From Chlorobium sp. (GTDB lineage Bacteria > Bacteroidota > Chlorobiia > Chlorobiales > Chlorobiaceae), in the NCBI RefSeq assembly GCF_021740465.1, contig NZ_JAIOZR010000009.1:23018-87017 (forward strand): 64,000 nucleotides of DNA, in the 5' to 3' direction. Position 1 is the first letter of the stretch. Every line of letters starts with the position of its first letter. The translations under genes and the position numbers were made by a program. This document shows positions 8,465 to 16,982 of this stretch, one piece after another. Under the pieces are notes generated by a model. The model was not told the origin of the DNA and searched no databases. It worked only from the letters and a program-made list of their open reading frames with translations.

Positions 8465-8720
8465 CGAAGTTTCACCAGCTGTGACAACGAAGGATTCGAT
8501 CTGATCAGGGATCTCGAACGCTATCGCGAGCGATATGGGCACTACCCCGAATCAGTGCATGTCGACAAGATCTACCGGATATTAGCCAACACGATGTGAC
8601 GCAAGAAGTGAGGAATCAGGTTAAGCGGCATGCCACTGGGCCGGTCGACAACATCTTGATCATCTTCCTGATCATGAATCTGGAGCACCTGCTCAACGTT
8701 CATTTGTTGAGGTTGCCGGA
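8465..8720 (+). pseudogene. Decayed IS5-like DDE transposase, C-terminal part
   Basis: Translation from about 8465 gives DNEGFDLIRDLERYRERYG, then HYPESVHVDKIYR, and after two in-frame TGA codons GIRLSGMPLGR. This order (NEG.DL, RYGHYPESV.D.IYR, GIRLSG.PLGR) is typical of a group of IS5-family transposases. The following conserved MNLE motif (FLIMNLEHLL) is found in a different frame near 8670-8700. Two stops and a frameshift make this a dead remnant. Family assignment is from motif memory; the element ends are not visible. Confidence 0.6.
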
Positions 8721-8871
8721 GAGGTTATTTTCAAAGCTTGAATTCAGTGCTGGAATAGCGTTTTTCCAATTACACAGCAAAACGGTATGGGAAAACAATG
8801 AGTACCGACTGCAAAAGAATATCCGTGCAGGTTTACAGCTCATGTCCTTTCTGCAGCCATCTCGCTAACTA

Positions 8872-10086
8872 GTGTCATGTCAAGATAATAGTGTCGCATA
8901 AAAAGCTTATATTTTCTTCATATTCAACCCAAACTCGGAATGATCATGAAGAAATACAAAGTAACTCTGACCCAAGAAGAACGCGAAGAACTGGAGGCGA
9001 TTAGCAGCAAGGGAAAACATGCCGCTCAAACGGTACTGAATGCTCTGATCCTCCTCGCATGCGACGAAGGGAAATTTCAACACCAACGCTCAATCAATGA
9101 GACGATTGCCTGCGTTTTGAACGTCAGTATGAAAACTATTGACCGAGTCAAAAAACGGTTTGTCGAAGAAGGTCTGGATGCTGTCCTGCAAAGAAAGCCA
9201 TCAACAAGAATGTTTCAAAGTAAGATTGATGGAGATCTTGAAGCACACTTGATTGCCATGAGCTGCTCTGAGCCTCCGGTTGGTTACAAACGCTGGTCTC
9301 TTAGGCTTCTTGCCGATAAGGCAGTTGAGTTGGAGTATGTTGATCAGATTTCCCATGAAACTGTTCGGCAGACTTTAAAAAAAACGTCATTAAACCGTGG
9401 AAAGCAGAAGGCTGGATAATTCCACCATCTCAGGACGGTGATTTTGTCGCCCAGATGGAAATGGTACTGGACATGTACAAACTGCCGTATGATCCCTTGT
9501 ATCCATTGGTGTGCATGGACGAGTCACCGAAACAGTTGATTGCCGAAACAAAGCAGCCAATTCCAGCAAAGCCTGGGCAGTTGGCACGTTACGATTATGA
9601 GTACAGCCGTAAAGGAGTATGCAACATTTTCATAGCTACAGAACCGTTGATGGGTAAGCGTATCGTAAGGGTGACTTCCACCCGGAAAAAGCAGGACTGG
9701 GCAAGATTTCTTGAAGAGATTGCACGAAAGTAGCGTTATGCCGAAAAAATCACGCTGGTAATGGACAACTTGAACACCCATAAACCAGGTTCTCTTTATG
9801 AGACCTTCAAGCCCAAGAAAGCCAAGACGTTGCTGTACCGATTTGAATTTATTCATACCCCGAAGCATGGCAGTTGGTTGAATATGGCAGAGATTGAGTT
9901 AAGGGTGCTGTCAAATCAATGCCTGAATCGTCGAATCGATACCATAACTGAGGTGCGTCGTCAGGTTAGTGCTTGGGAGAAAGAACGCAATAACAAGGAA
10001 GCCGTTATCAACTGGCGCTTTACAACAGAAGATGCACGAATAAAATTGAAGAGGCTTTATCCGTCAGTTTAATCTTGACATGACAC
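8872..10086 (+). mobile_element. IS630-family insertion element
   Basis: A 1215-bp element with terminal inverted repeats beginning GTGTCATGTCAAGAT at the left (8872) and ending in the complementary ATCTTGACATGACAC at the right (10086). It is flanked on both sides by TA (8870-8871 and 10087-10088), the target duplication characteristic of IS630/Tc1-type transposition. It encodes one transposase that is split by a frame change and a nonsense codon. Clean ends and intact TA pairs suggest a recent arrival despite the broken gene. Confidence 0.85.
8940..10072 (+). pseudogene. IS630 transposase, frame-split and with in-frame stop
   Basis: The first part (8940-9419) is a helix-turn-helix DNA-binding region (VSMKTIDRVKKRFVEEGLDA) and runs to SHETVRQTLKK. 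At a run of eight A (9377-9384) a -1 shift joins it to the DDE catalytic part, which reads NVIKPWKAEGWIIPP and then has the three acidic positions in CMDES, LVMDNLNTH and SWLNMAEIEL. The A-run could be a programmed -1 slip site, as in other IS families. A TAG at 9731-9733, between FLEEIARK and RYAEKI, lies inside the catalytic domain, so full-length transposase is not made without readthrough. Confidence 0.82.
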
Positions 10087-10155
10087 TATCTATCCAGCAT
10101 CTTCATCTTTAATCCTTGAAGCTTAACCCGTAAACCGATCTTCGTTTCCCCGTCT

Positions 10156-10977
10156 TCAACTCACCGATCCCGCTCCACGATCTTCAAGAGGGTCCCTGTA
10201 CCGCCCCACCAGCTGCAAAGCAAAATAACGAAAAAAAACAGGATCGTTAACAAGATAGCGCCGGTACATCCGTTTCGGCTCCATCAGTAGCCGGAATAAC
10301 CATTCCATGCCGATTTTACGAACGAATACAGGCGCCCGTCTGACATTGCCCGCTTCAAAATCGATCGTTGCTCCAAGCGCCATAAACAGCTTCACATGCG
10401 GCATCATGTGCCTGTACTTCGCCAGCCATATCTCCTGCTTCACCCCACCGGCTCCGACAACCAGAACCGTCGCTCCTGACTTATTGACCATATTGACAAT
10501 CTCTTCACATTCAGGCTCGTTTTTTTCGAAACCGTACGAGGGAGAGTGCGCTCCGATCACCATCCTGCAACCAACCCGCTCATTGATTAACTCCATAGCC
10601 TTGTGAGCAACGCCATCGGCAGCGCCCAGTAAAAAAATCCTGCAGTCGGTGTCGTTTTTATGATAGGTGTAATACGACCTGAAAAAACTCGACCCCGGAA
10701 TAGCCTCCGGAAGCGCTTCAGGCAGCAGCTTGGAAAGAAAAAAAATGATCCTGCTGTCACAGATGACCCACTCTGCCGTTTTATAGGCACGATAGAATGC
10801 TGCGTTTGTCTGGAGGTGTACAAAGTGGTCAACATTCGGAGTTACCAGCATGCCGCTCTCCAGTGACTGCAACAACTCGGCTTCAGTGATATTGGTTACA
10901 CTGATGTTCAATATGTTTACAGACTTCCGATGCCTGGATGTGGAGACCGGTGGTTTAGACAATATTGCGTTTGACAT
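10156..10977 (-). CDS. WecG/TagA/CpsF family glycosyltransferase
   Basis: A 273-residue GT26-family enzyme. Members (WecG, TagA) add N-acetylmannosamine or its uronate to a lipid-linked sugar at the membrane during enterobacterial antigen, teichoic acid or capsule synthesis. Visible motifs: TPNVDH (46-51), CDS (73-75, where D74 aligns with the usual ADG catalytic Asp), GAGGVKQE (175-182), GATIDFEAG (202-210), RRAP (213-216) and EWLFRLLMEP near the C-terminus that binds membrane. The usual GxPKQE is GGVKQE here and ADG is CDS, so substrate or activity may differ. It lies next to the accessory glycan region and points the opposite way. Confidence 0.82.
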   Translation of the reverse strand: MSNAILSKPPVSTSRHRKSVNILNISVTNITEAELLQSLESGMLVTPNVDHFVHLQTNAAFYRAYKTAEWVICDSRIIFFLSKLLPEALPEAIPGSSFFRSYYTYHKNDTDCRIFLLGAADGVAHKAMELINERVGCRMVIGAHSPSYGFEKNEPECEEIVNMVNKSGATVLVVGAGGVKQEIWLAKYRHMMPHVKLFMALGATIDFEAGNVRRAPVFVRKIGMEWLFRLLMEPKRMYRRYLVNDPVFFRYFALQLVGRYRDPLEDRGAGSVS

Positions 10978-11506
10978 GGCATTATATCGATGCGATCGTC
11001 CTTCCTTTTCGTTTCCCCGCCAATGTTGCTGCTTTCAAGCATCTCTGCAAAAACCATGCCCCATGCCACAATATTGTGTTATCCGTTTAACAGTAATACT
11101 TTACGACAGAGAGTGGAAAAGCTCGGTAACAGCATGACTTGCAGATTTGATGAGATTGACTGTCATGCACTTTCAAAATGACAGCCTTTTCAGGAGACAT
11201 TTTCCCTGGCAGTTTCTGCATGGCTCACCCTGCCCAGTCCACAATTGCCGAAAAATCAGCGTCATTGAATACCCTGTTGCGATGTAGCATGACAAACAGG
11301 TATACCCCGAAAGTCTTCAATGGTGAACAGCCCCGCCGCTCATACTCTGAATCATACCGTATACTTTGCTTTCACCCTGAGCGCCACAAACAGAATGCAG
11401 GATAACGTTGACGATGCAGAAACGCCATGTCCAAATCGACGGGAAGGGTGCTCTCATGGGTTAACCGACTACTCGTTGAATACCCGACGATTTCCCGATT
11501 GAAAAG
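10978..11506. other. Intergenic region between glycosyltransferase and purU
   Basis: About 530 bases without a gene I can support. Several short frames exist but none has a recognisable domain or a proper ribosome-binding site. The promoter of the minus-strand glycosyltransferase should lie in the first 150 bases. The downstream end holds the purU terminator. Confidence 0.4.
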
Positions 11507-11533
11507 CGGCAAGATCACAGTCAGGTCTTGCCG
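11507..11533 (-). terminator. Probable rho-independent terminator of purU
   Basis: Perfect 8-bp stem CGGCAAGA/TCTTGCCG with an 11-base loop, about 40 bp past the purU stop. On the minus strand the stem is followed by CTTTTC, a short T-run. Confidence 0.55.
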
Positions 11534-11572
11534 ACAGCTGTAAGCTCGCATCTCTGACTCCTTGTACCACCC

Positions 11573-12436
11573 TCAATCGAATATCACGGTTTTCTTTCCG
11601 TTTACCAGTATCCGGTGCTCGCTGTGCAAACGTACTGCTCGTGCGAGCACGAGCCGTTCGAGGTCGCGACCCTTGCGGATGAGATCGTCGAGGGTATCCT
11701 TGTGGCTTATCCGGATGATATCCTGCTCGATAATGGGCCCCTGGTCGAGATCTTCTGTCACATAGTGGCTGGTTGCCCCGATAATCTTCACCCCGCGCTC
11801 ATAGGCCTGGCGGTAGGGACTGCTTCCCACAAAGGCGGGCAGAAAGGAGTGGTGGATGTTGATGATCCTTGCGGGATAACGCTCAACGAACTGCGGAGAG
11901 AGCACCTGCATGTACCGGGCAAGTACGACGGTATCGATCTCGTAACGTTCGAGAAGCTCCATCTCCTGCCGTTCCGTTTGGGCCTTGGAGGCTGCCGTTA
12001 CCGGAAAAAGATGAAACGGAATGCCGTAACGCAGAGCAAGCGGCTCGATGTCTGAATGGTTCGAAACGATCAGCGGAACGTCGATCCGGAACTCCCCGAT
12101 ACTGTGTCGCCAGAGCAGCTCCTGCAGGCAGTGGTCGTAGCGCGACACGAACAGCGCGATGCGCATCTTTCTGCCGCCGAGGCGGATTTTCCACGATGCG
12201 CCGAACTCCTTTGCCAGCGGGCTGAATGCCTCGTCGAGCTCGGCCGGCGGAATGGAAAAATTAGCGGTACTCCAGGACACCCTGATGAAGAACATCTTTT
12301 CGACGGTATCGACATGCTCGTCAAGATCGAGAATGTTGCCTCCTCGCTCATAAATAAAATGCGAGATGCGGGAAACAAGTCCTGCCCGGTCGGGGCAGGA
12401 GAGAAGCAGAATGGCTACTGGCTCGGAAATGGTCAT
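11573..12436 (-). CDS. purU: Formyltetrahydrofolate deformylase
   Basis: A 287-residue enzyme that hydrolyses 10-formyl-THF to formate and THF, balancing one-carbon pools and feeding formate to purine synthesis. Residues 1-85 form an ACT regulatory domain (ILLLSCPDRAGLVSRIS). Residues 88-287 form the formyltransferase fold with NIHHSFLPAF (193-202) and the catalytic TEDLDQGPII (227-236, D231); the conserved asparagine is N126 in SNH. Length matches E. coli PurU. It is monocistronic with a terminator-like hairpin downstream and is divergent from the PAP2 operon. Confidence 0.93.
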   Translation of the reverse strand: MTISEPVAILLLSCPDRAGLVSRISHFIYERGGNILDLDEHVDTVEKMFFIRVSWSTANFSIPPAELDEAFSPLAKEFGASWKIRLGGRKMRIALFVSRYDHCLQELLWRHSIGEFRIDVPLIVSNHSDIEPLALRYGIPFHLFPVTAASKAQTERQEMELLERYEIDTVVLARYMQVLSPQFVERYPARIINIHHSFLPAFVGSSPYRQAYERGVKIIGATSHYVTEDLDQGPIIEQDIIRISHKDTLDDLIRKGRDLERLVLARAVRLHSEHRILVNGKKTVIFD

Positions 12437-12599
12437 GAAACGTGCTGCATGGTGAAAAAAAAGCCCTTCCGGAGCAAACTTCCTGAAGGTTATGAGTCAG
12501 ATAAAATTTAATGTATTTTTAAAAACAGTTGTTCTCCATGAAAAATTTCAACGTTCCGTATCCGGCCATAATACCCTCAGACGAGCAATATCAGGCATC

Positions 12600-13226
12600 A
12601 TGACTACACGCTACTATTGGATAACCGCTTCCGTAGCGCTGCTTCTGGCGGGAATCATGAGCTACTTTTATCTCGATATACCCGTAGCACTCTGGTTTAA
12701 CGGCCTTAAAGAGACCGGATTTTACCGCACCTTCAAACTCCTGACGCGGATGGGAGAGTCGCAGTGGTATCTTGCCGCTGGCCTTCTCTCCTTTCTGCTG
12801 CTTCGTAAAACGAAACCGGCCGTCGCATCGACAGGACTGCTGCTCTTCTCTTCCGTGGCGCTCTCGGGACTTGCCGCAGATCTCGTCAAATTCCTGCTCG
12901 GAAGGGCACGGCCGAAACTCTACTTCAGCGAAACGATCTACGGCTTTGACCTCTTCCATCTTGAGCACGCATGGATATCGTTCCCTTCAGGCCACTCGGC
13001 AACAGCCTTCAGCGTTGCCTCGACGCTCTGTGTCCTCTTTCCGCAATACCGGATCGTTTTCTTCCTGTGGGCGACGCTGATCGCCTTCAGCCGCGTGGCA
13101 ACAACCCAGCACTACCTGAGCGACGTACTTGCCGGATCGCTGCTCGGCGCGGCGTCAACGGCGTTTCTCTATCATCGGTACTTCAAGACTCCATCCCATG
13201 CTCTCATCCCTTCAAAAATCCGGTGA
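12600..13226 (+). CDS. PAP2-family membrane phosphatase
   Basis: A 208-residue polytopic phosphatase with the three PAP2 motifs: K97-x6-RP (KFLLGRARP), PSGH (129-132) and SR-x5-H-x3-D (SRVATTQHYLSD; H171, D175). Such enzymes dephosphorylate undecaprenyl pyrophosphate, phosphatidate or lipid A phosphate on the outer side of the inner membrane. I chose ATG 12600, just before the first membrane helix; the frame is open to 12492 but that adds a polar tail. The end overlaps the next gene by 29 bp. Context suggests recycling of a polyprenyl carrier or trimming of a phosphate before sugar transfer. Confidence 0.87.
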   Translation: MTTRYYWITASVALLLAGIMSYFYLDIPVALWFNGLKETGFYRTFKLLTRMGESQWYLAAGLLSFLLLRKTKPAVASTGLLLFSSVALSGLAADLVKFLLGRARPKLYFSETIYGFDLFHLEHAWISFPSGHSATAFSVASTLCVLFPQYRIVFFLWATLIAFSRVATTQHYLSDVLAGSLLGAASTAFLYHRYFKTPSHALIPSKIR

Positions 13227-14760
13227 ACTGAGGCCGGCACTCTTGCTGGCACTGCTTGTCGGCATAAGTTTTTTCGCCGGGCTCGGCTCCGCTCCGCTCT
13301 TCGACGTCGATGAAGGAGCCTTCAGCGAAGCCACGCGCGAAATGCTCGCAAGCGGCAACTACCTGACCACCTACCTGAACGGCCATCCCCGCTTCGACAA
13401 ACCGGTGCTGATCTACTGGCTCCAGCTGCTCAGCGTGAAAACGTTCGGGCTCAACGAGTTCGCCTTCCGCTTTCCCTCGGCAGCCGCATCGGCAATCTGG
13501 GCCGCAGCGCTTTACCGGTTCACCCGCAATGAACTCGGCCGCAAAACGGCTTTTCTGGCCACACTCTTTATGGTGCTCTCGCTGCAGGTAACCATTATCG
13601 CAAAGGCCGCAATCGCCGACGGACTCCTTAACTGCTGCCTTGCAGTCACCATGTTCGCCGTGTACAAGCACTACAGAACCGGCTCGCCGGCATCGCGTTT
13701 CCTTGCATTTGCCGCCGCCGGACTTGGAGTACTGACCAAGGGACCGGTTGCCATCCTGATCCCCGGTGCCGTCTCCTTTCTCTTTTTCATACAGCAGGGA
13801 ATGCTGAAAAACTGGTTCGGAACCGTACTGAACATTCGGGCGATCCTGCTCTTTTTATGCATCGTCATGCCCTGGTACACTCTCGAATACCTCGACCAGG
13901 GAATGGCGTTCGTCGAAGGGTTTCTTTTCAAGCACAACGTCAACCGGTTCAGCTCCTCACTTGAAGGGCACTCAGGATCGCTCTTCTATTATTTCCCGGT
14001 GCTGCTGATCGGACTGATGCCCTTTACCGGCATGCTGTTCACCACGCTCTTCAACCTGAAAAACCTGCTCCGTGAACCGCTGAACCGCTATCTCCTCATC
14101 TGGTTCTCCTTCGTCTTCCTCTTTTTTTCGCTCTCCGGCACCAAACTGCCGCACTACATGATTTATGGCTATACGCCGCTCTTCATCCTCATGGCCCGGC
14201 TCTTTGGGGAAGTGAAAAAACCTCGCCTACAGGTGATCTGGCCGCTGCTTTTTCTCCTGCTGTTTGCCGCGCTGCCGCTCCTCATTCCGGTGGCAGCAGC
14301 ACGGATTGAGGATCTCTACATCCTTACCGTGCTCCGGAGCGCCCTCCGGCTCACCGGTACAATCCACACGATTCTGCTTGCCGGTGCGGCCCTCCTGATT
14401 GCGGCGCTGCAGTTCGTCCCGGCCCTCTCCTCCCGAAGCAGGCTTGTTGCCGAAAGCCTCGTGTTCTGCCTCTGCATCAACCTCTACCTCATGCCGCTCG
14501 CCGCGCGGCTGCTTCAGGAACCGGTTAAGGAAGCCGCCCTGCTTTCGAAAAAGGAAGGGTACAAAGTTGTGATGTGGAAAGTCTACTACCCCTCTTTTTT
14601 GCTATATTCCCAGTCTTTTGCTGAAAAAAGGGCACCTGAAAAGGGAGAAATCGTGCTGACGACCGTCAAACACCTTGAAAGGCTTGAAAATCCGGAGCTG
14701 CTTTACAGCAAGCACGGGATCGTCCTGGTAAAAAACAACGAAATGAGACCCCGCCCATGA
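13198..14760 (+). CDS. ArnT/PMT-like polyprenyl-phosphate sugar transferase
   Basis: A 520-residue integral-membrane GT-C enzyme. It has the first-loop acidic motif FDVDEGAFSEATREML (35-50) and HPRFDKPVLIYWLQ (63-76), both hallmarks of ArnT/PMT-type transferases that use a polyprenyl-phosphate sugar outside the membrane, followed by about a dozen helices. ArnT itself places aminoarabinose on lipid A; the sugar here is unknown. I chose ATG 13198, inside the PAP2 gene, because the peptide then starts right before the first helix. It overlaps the next gene by 4 bp (ATGA), a strong sign of coupled translation. Confidence 0.83.
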   Translation: MLSSLQKSGELRPALLLALLVGISFFAGLGSAPLFDVDEGAFSEATREMLASGNYLTTYLNGHPRFDKPVLIYWLQLLSVKTFGLNEFAFRFPSAAASAIWAAALYRFTRNELGRKTAFLATLFMVLSLQVTIIAKAAIADGLLNCCLAVTMFAVYKHYRTGSPASRFLAFAAAGLGVLTKGPVAILIPGAVSFLFFIQQGMLKNWFGTVLNIRAILLFLCIVMPWYTLEYLDQGMAFVEGFLFKHNVNRFSSSLEGHSGSLFYYFPVLLIGLMPFTGMLFTTLFNLKNLLREPLNRYLLIWFSFVFLFFSLSGTKLPHYMIYGYTPLFILMARLFGEVKKPRLQVIWPLLFLLLFAALPLLIPVAAARIEDLYILTVLRSALRLTGTIHTILLAGAALLIAALQFVPALSSRSRLVAESLVFCLCINLYLMPLAARLLQEPVKEAALLSKKEGYKVVMWKVYYPSFLLYSQSFAEKRAPEKGEIVLTTVKHLERLENPELLYSKHGIVLVKNNEMRPRP

Positions 14761-15689
14761 AGCTCTCTGTCGTCATACCGGTCATGAACGAAACGGAGAA
14801 CATCCGGCCGCTTTTCGAGGCGCTCTCGGCTTCGCTCGGGTCTGTCGATCACGAAATCATTCTCGTCGACGACGGCTCGACCGATGGTACCATTGCGGCT
14901 GTCGAAGCCTGCGCTCCCGCTCACTCCCGACTGATAGTCCTGAACAAAAACTACGGACAGACAACCGCAATGGCGGCAGGCATCGAATATGCTGAGGGAG
15001 AGCTGATCGCCACCATGGACGGCGACCTGCAGAACGACCCCGCGGATATTCCCATGATGATGCGCTATCTCGAAGAACAGGAGCTCGATGTGGTTGCCGG
15101 ACGCCGCGCTTCGAGGAAAGACGGCATGATGCTGCGCAAAATCCCGAGTGCCATCGCCAACGCCATGATCAGAACCCTCACAGACGTGCATATCCGCGAT
15201 TACGGCTGCACCCTGAAGGTGTTCAGGAAGGATGTCGCCAAAAACCTTGGGCTGTACGGCGAACTGCACCGCTTCATTCCGGTGCTCGTGCAGCTCTACG
15301 GCGCCAGGATGGCGGAAGTGGATGTTCGGCACCACCCGAGAAAGTATGGCCGTTCGAAATACGGCATCGGCAGAACCTCGAAGGTACTCAGTGACCTGCT
15401 CTTCATGGTCTTTTTCCAGAAATACGGGCAGAAACCCATGCACCTGTTCGGAACCCTCGGGTTCATCTCCTTTTTTCTGGGAATCGCCGTCAACCTCTAC
15501 CTGCTCGCCCTGAAGATTCTGGGACAGGAGATTGGCGGGCGTCCCCTGCTCTCACTCGGCATCATTATGACCTTTATCGGCATTCAGCTCATCACCACCG
15601 GCTTTGTCGCCGAGTTCATCATGCGCACCTATTACGAATCGCAGAACAAGAAACCCTACATCATCAGAAAAATCGTTGACAAACCGTAA
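14757..15689 (+). CDS. Polyprenyl-phosphate glycosyltransferase (ArnC/DPM1-like GT2)
   Basis: A 310-residue GT2 enzyme of the dolichyl/undecaprenyl-phosphate sugar synthase group. The cytoplasmic catalytic domain has LVDDGSTDGT (36-45) and MDGDLQNDP (87-95; D88 and D90 bind metal). Two C-terminal membrane helices follow, as in ArnC, GtrB and CsbB. It should make the lipid-linked sugar that the adjoining ArnT-like protein transfers. Start ATG overlaps the previous stop. The gene family has many paralogues, so the sugar cannot be named. Confidence 0.88.
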   Translation: MKLSVVIPVMNETENIRPLFEALSASLGSVDHEIILVDDGSTDGTIAAVEACAPAHSRLIVLNKNYGQTTAMAAGIEYAEGELIATMDGDLQNDPADIPMMMRYLEEQELDVVAGRRASRKDGMMLRKIPSAIANAMIRTLTDVHIRDYGCTLKVFRKDVAKNLGLYGELHRFIPVLVQLYGARMAEVDVRHHPRKYGRSKYGIGRTSKVLSDLLFMVFFQKYGQKPMHLFGTLGFISFFLGIAVNLYLLALKILGQEIGGRPLLSLGIIMTFIGIQLITTGFVAEFIMRTYYESQNKKPYIIRKIVDKP

Positions 15690-16572
15690 GCAAAACATAT
15701 CGAAGCTTCTCAAAACCCTTGTTCAGCTTCTGGTCACTGCTCTGGCCCTTTACCTTGTTCTGACGAAAATCGATACGGCCAAGCTGCTTGAAATCATCCG
15801 GAGGGCAAACCCTTGGTATCTCCTTCTTGCATTCGTTTTTTTCAATATCTCGAAAATCATCAATGCCCTTCGGCTGAACCGCTTTTTCAGGGATATCGGC
15901 ATCGAACTCTCCGTACTGTACAACCTGAAGCTCTACTACCTCGGCATGTTCTACAACCTCTTCCTTCCCGGAGGGATCGGAGGCGACGGTTATAAAATCT
16001 ACATCCTTCAGAAAAACCACGGCATAAAAATGCTCAACGTATTCCATGCCGTTTTCTGGGACCGCCTTTGCGGCATCATCGCGCTTGCCGTACTTTCGCT
16101 TATCCTGCTGATTCCCAGCACCTTCGCACAGAAACTTCCTGAACTGGTGCCTTACGCCTGGGCTGCGATGGCACTCCTCTACCCGGTTTCGTTCCTGCTC
16201 AACAGGCTCTTTTACAAGCAATTTCTGCCGAGTTTCGCCGTTACCGCATGGGAATCGATGCTGATCCAGGTCACCCAGGTCATCTCCGCACTTTTCATCC
16301 TCAAGGCCATCTCCCCGGCCCATCACGCCATCGACTATCTGGCGATCTTTCTCATCTCAAGCATTGCAACCGTCCTGCCGGTAACGGTTGGAGGAGCCGG
16401 AGCAAGGGAGATAACCTTCTACTACCTTCTCGACTATCTCTCCCTCGATACCAGCACCGGCGTGGCGCTTTCGCTGATTTTTTTCGGCATATCTGCAATC
16501 TCGGCCCTTCCGGGTATTCTGGGCCGTACACGGCACGAGAAAAGCGAGATGCAGGAAAATACCGGAAGATGA
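15676..16572 (+). CDS. YbhN/UPF0104-type membrane protein (LPG synthase TM fold)
   Basis: A roughly 298-residue protein with seven or eight hydrophobic segments, resembling the flippase part of lysylphosphatidylglycerol synthases and the UPF0104/AglD group. Typical family stretches are FYNLFLPGGIGGDGYK and LPVTVGGAGARE. Members have been linked to glycolipid or lipid-linked sugar handling, but their activity is often unproved. No ATG precedes the first helix. I chose TTG 15676, 14 bp inside the GT2 gene; an upstream TTG at 15604 is possible but gives a polar tail made by the shadow of the GT2 sequence. Fourth and last gene of the overlapping lipid-sugar operon. Confidence 0.75.
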   Translation: MTNRKQNISKLLKTLVQLLVTALALYLVLTKIDTAKLLEIIRRANPWYLLLAFVFFNISKIINALRLNRFFRDIGIELSVLYNLKLYYLGMFYNLFLPGGIGGDGYKIYILQKNHGIKMLNVFHAVFWDRLCGIIALAVLSLILLIPSTFAQKLPELVPYAWAAMALLYPVSFLLNRLFYKQFLPSFAVTAWESMLIQVTQVISALFILKAISPAHHAIDYLAIFLISSIATVLPVTVGGAGAREITFYYLLDYLSLDTSTGVALSLIFFGISAISALPGILGRTRHEKSEMQENTGR

Positions 16573-16605
16573 CCTCCTTCCGCAGGAATGGATACGACAA
16601 CGTTT

Positions 16606-16932
16606 TCAGGCAGAAGGCTTGGTTGTGGCGCTGAGCCATGACAGATAGCCGGAAAGCCCTGCGGTGACTGGTATCCGGATGATTTCAGGAACATCGTAGG
16701 GGTGATACTCGCTGATGTACGACTCGAGAGCCTCATAGCGCGCTGCGGTTGTTTTGATCAGAAGCAGCATTTCGGCCTCGCGCTGCATCTCTCCCTCCCA
16801 GAGAAAAAAACTGCGGATACCGGTCATCTGGATACAGGCGGCAAGCCGGTTGTTGAGAATCCCTTCGGCGAGATTTTCAGCATCCTCCCTTCCTGGAATT
16901 GTCGTAACGACCACGCAGTACTCTTCGTTCAT
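16606..16932 (-). CDS. cutA: Divalent-cation tolerance protein CutA
   Basis: A 108-residue CutA1-type protein, a trimeric ferredoxin-like fold with a PII-like build. Family motifs seen: VVTTIPGREDAENLAEGIL, RLAACIQM and the C-terminal EYHPYDVPEIIRIPV. Normal length. It was named for copper tolerance in E. coli, but the molecular role is not settled. It converges on the lipid-sugar operon and lies 50 bp after the aminopeptidase P gene on the same strand, so the two may be co-transcribed. Confidence 0.92.
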   Translation of the reverse strand: MNEEYCVVVTTIPGREDAENLAEGILNNRLAACIQMTGIRSFFLWEGEMQREAEMLLLIKTTAARYEALESYISEYHPYDVPEIIRIPVTAGLSGYLSWLSATTKPSA

Positions 16933-16982
16933 GGCAACATATCCTTTTGGGTTGCAAAAACTGACTGATACCGGGGTGCGGC

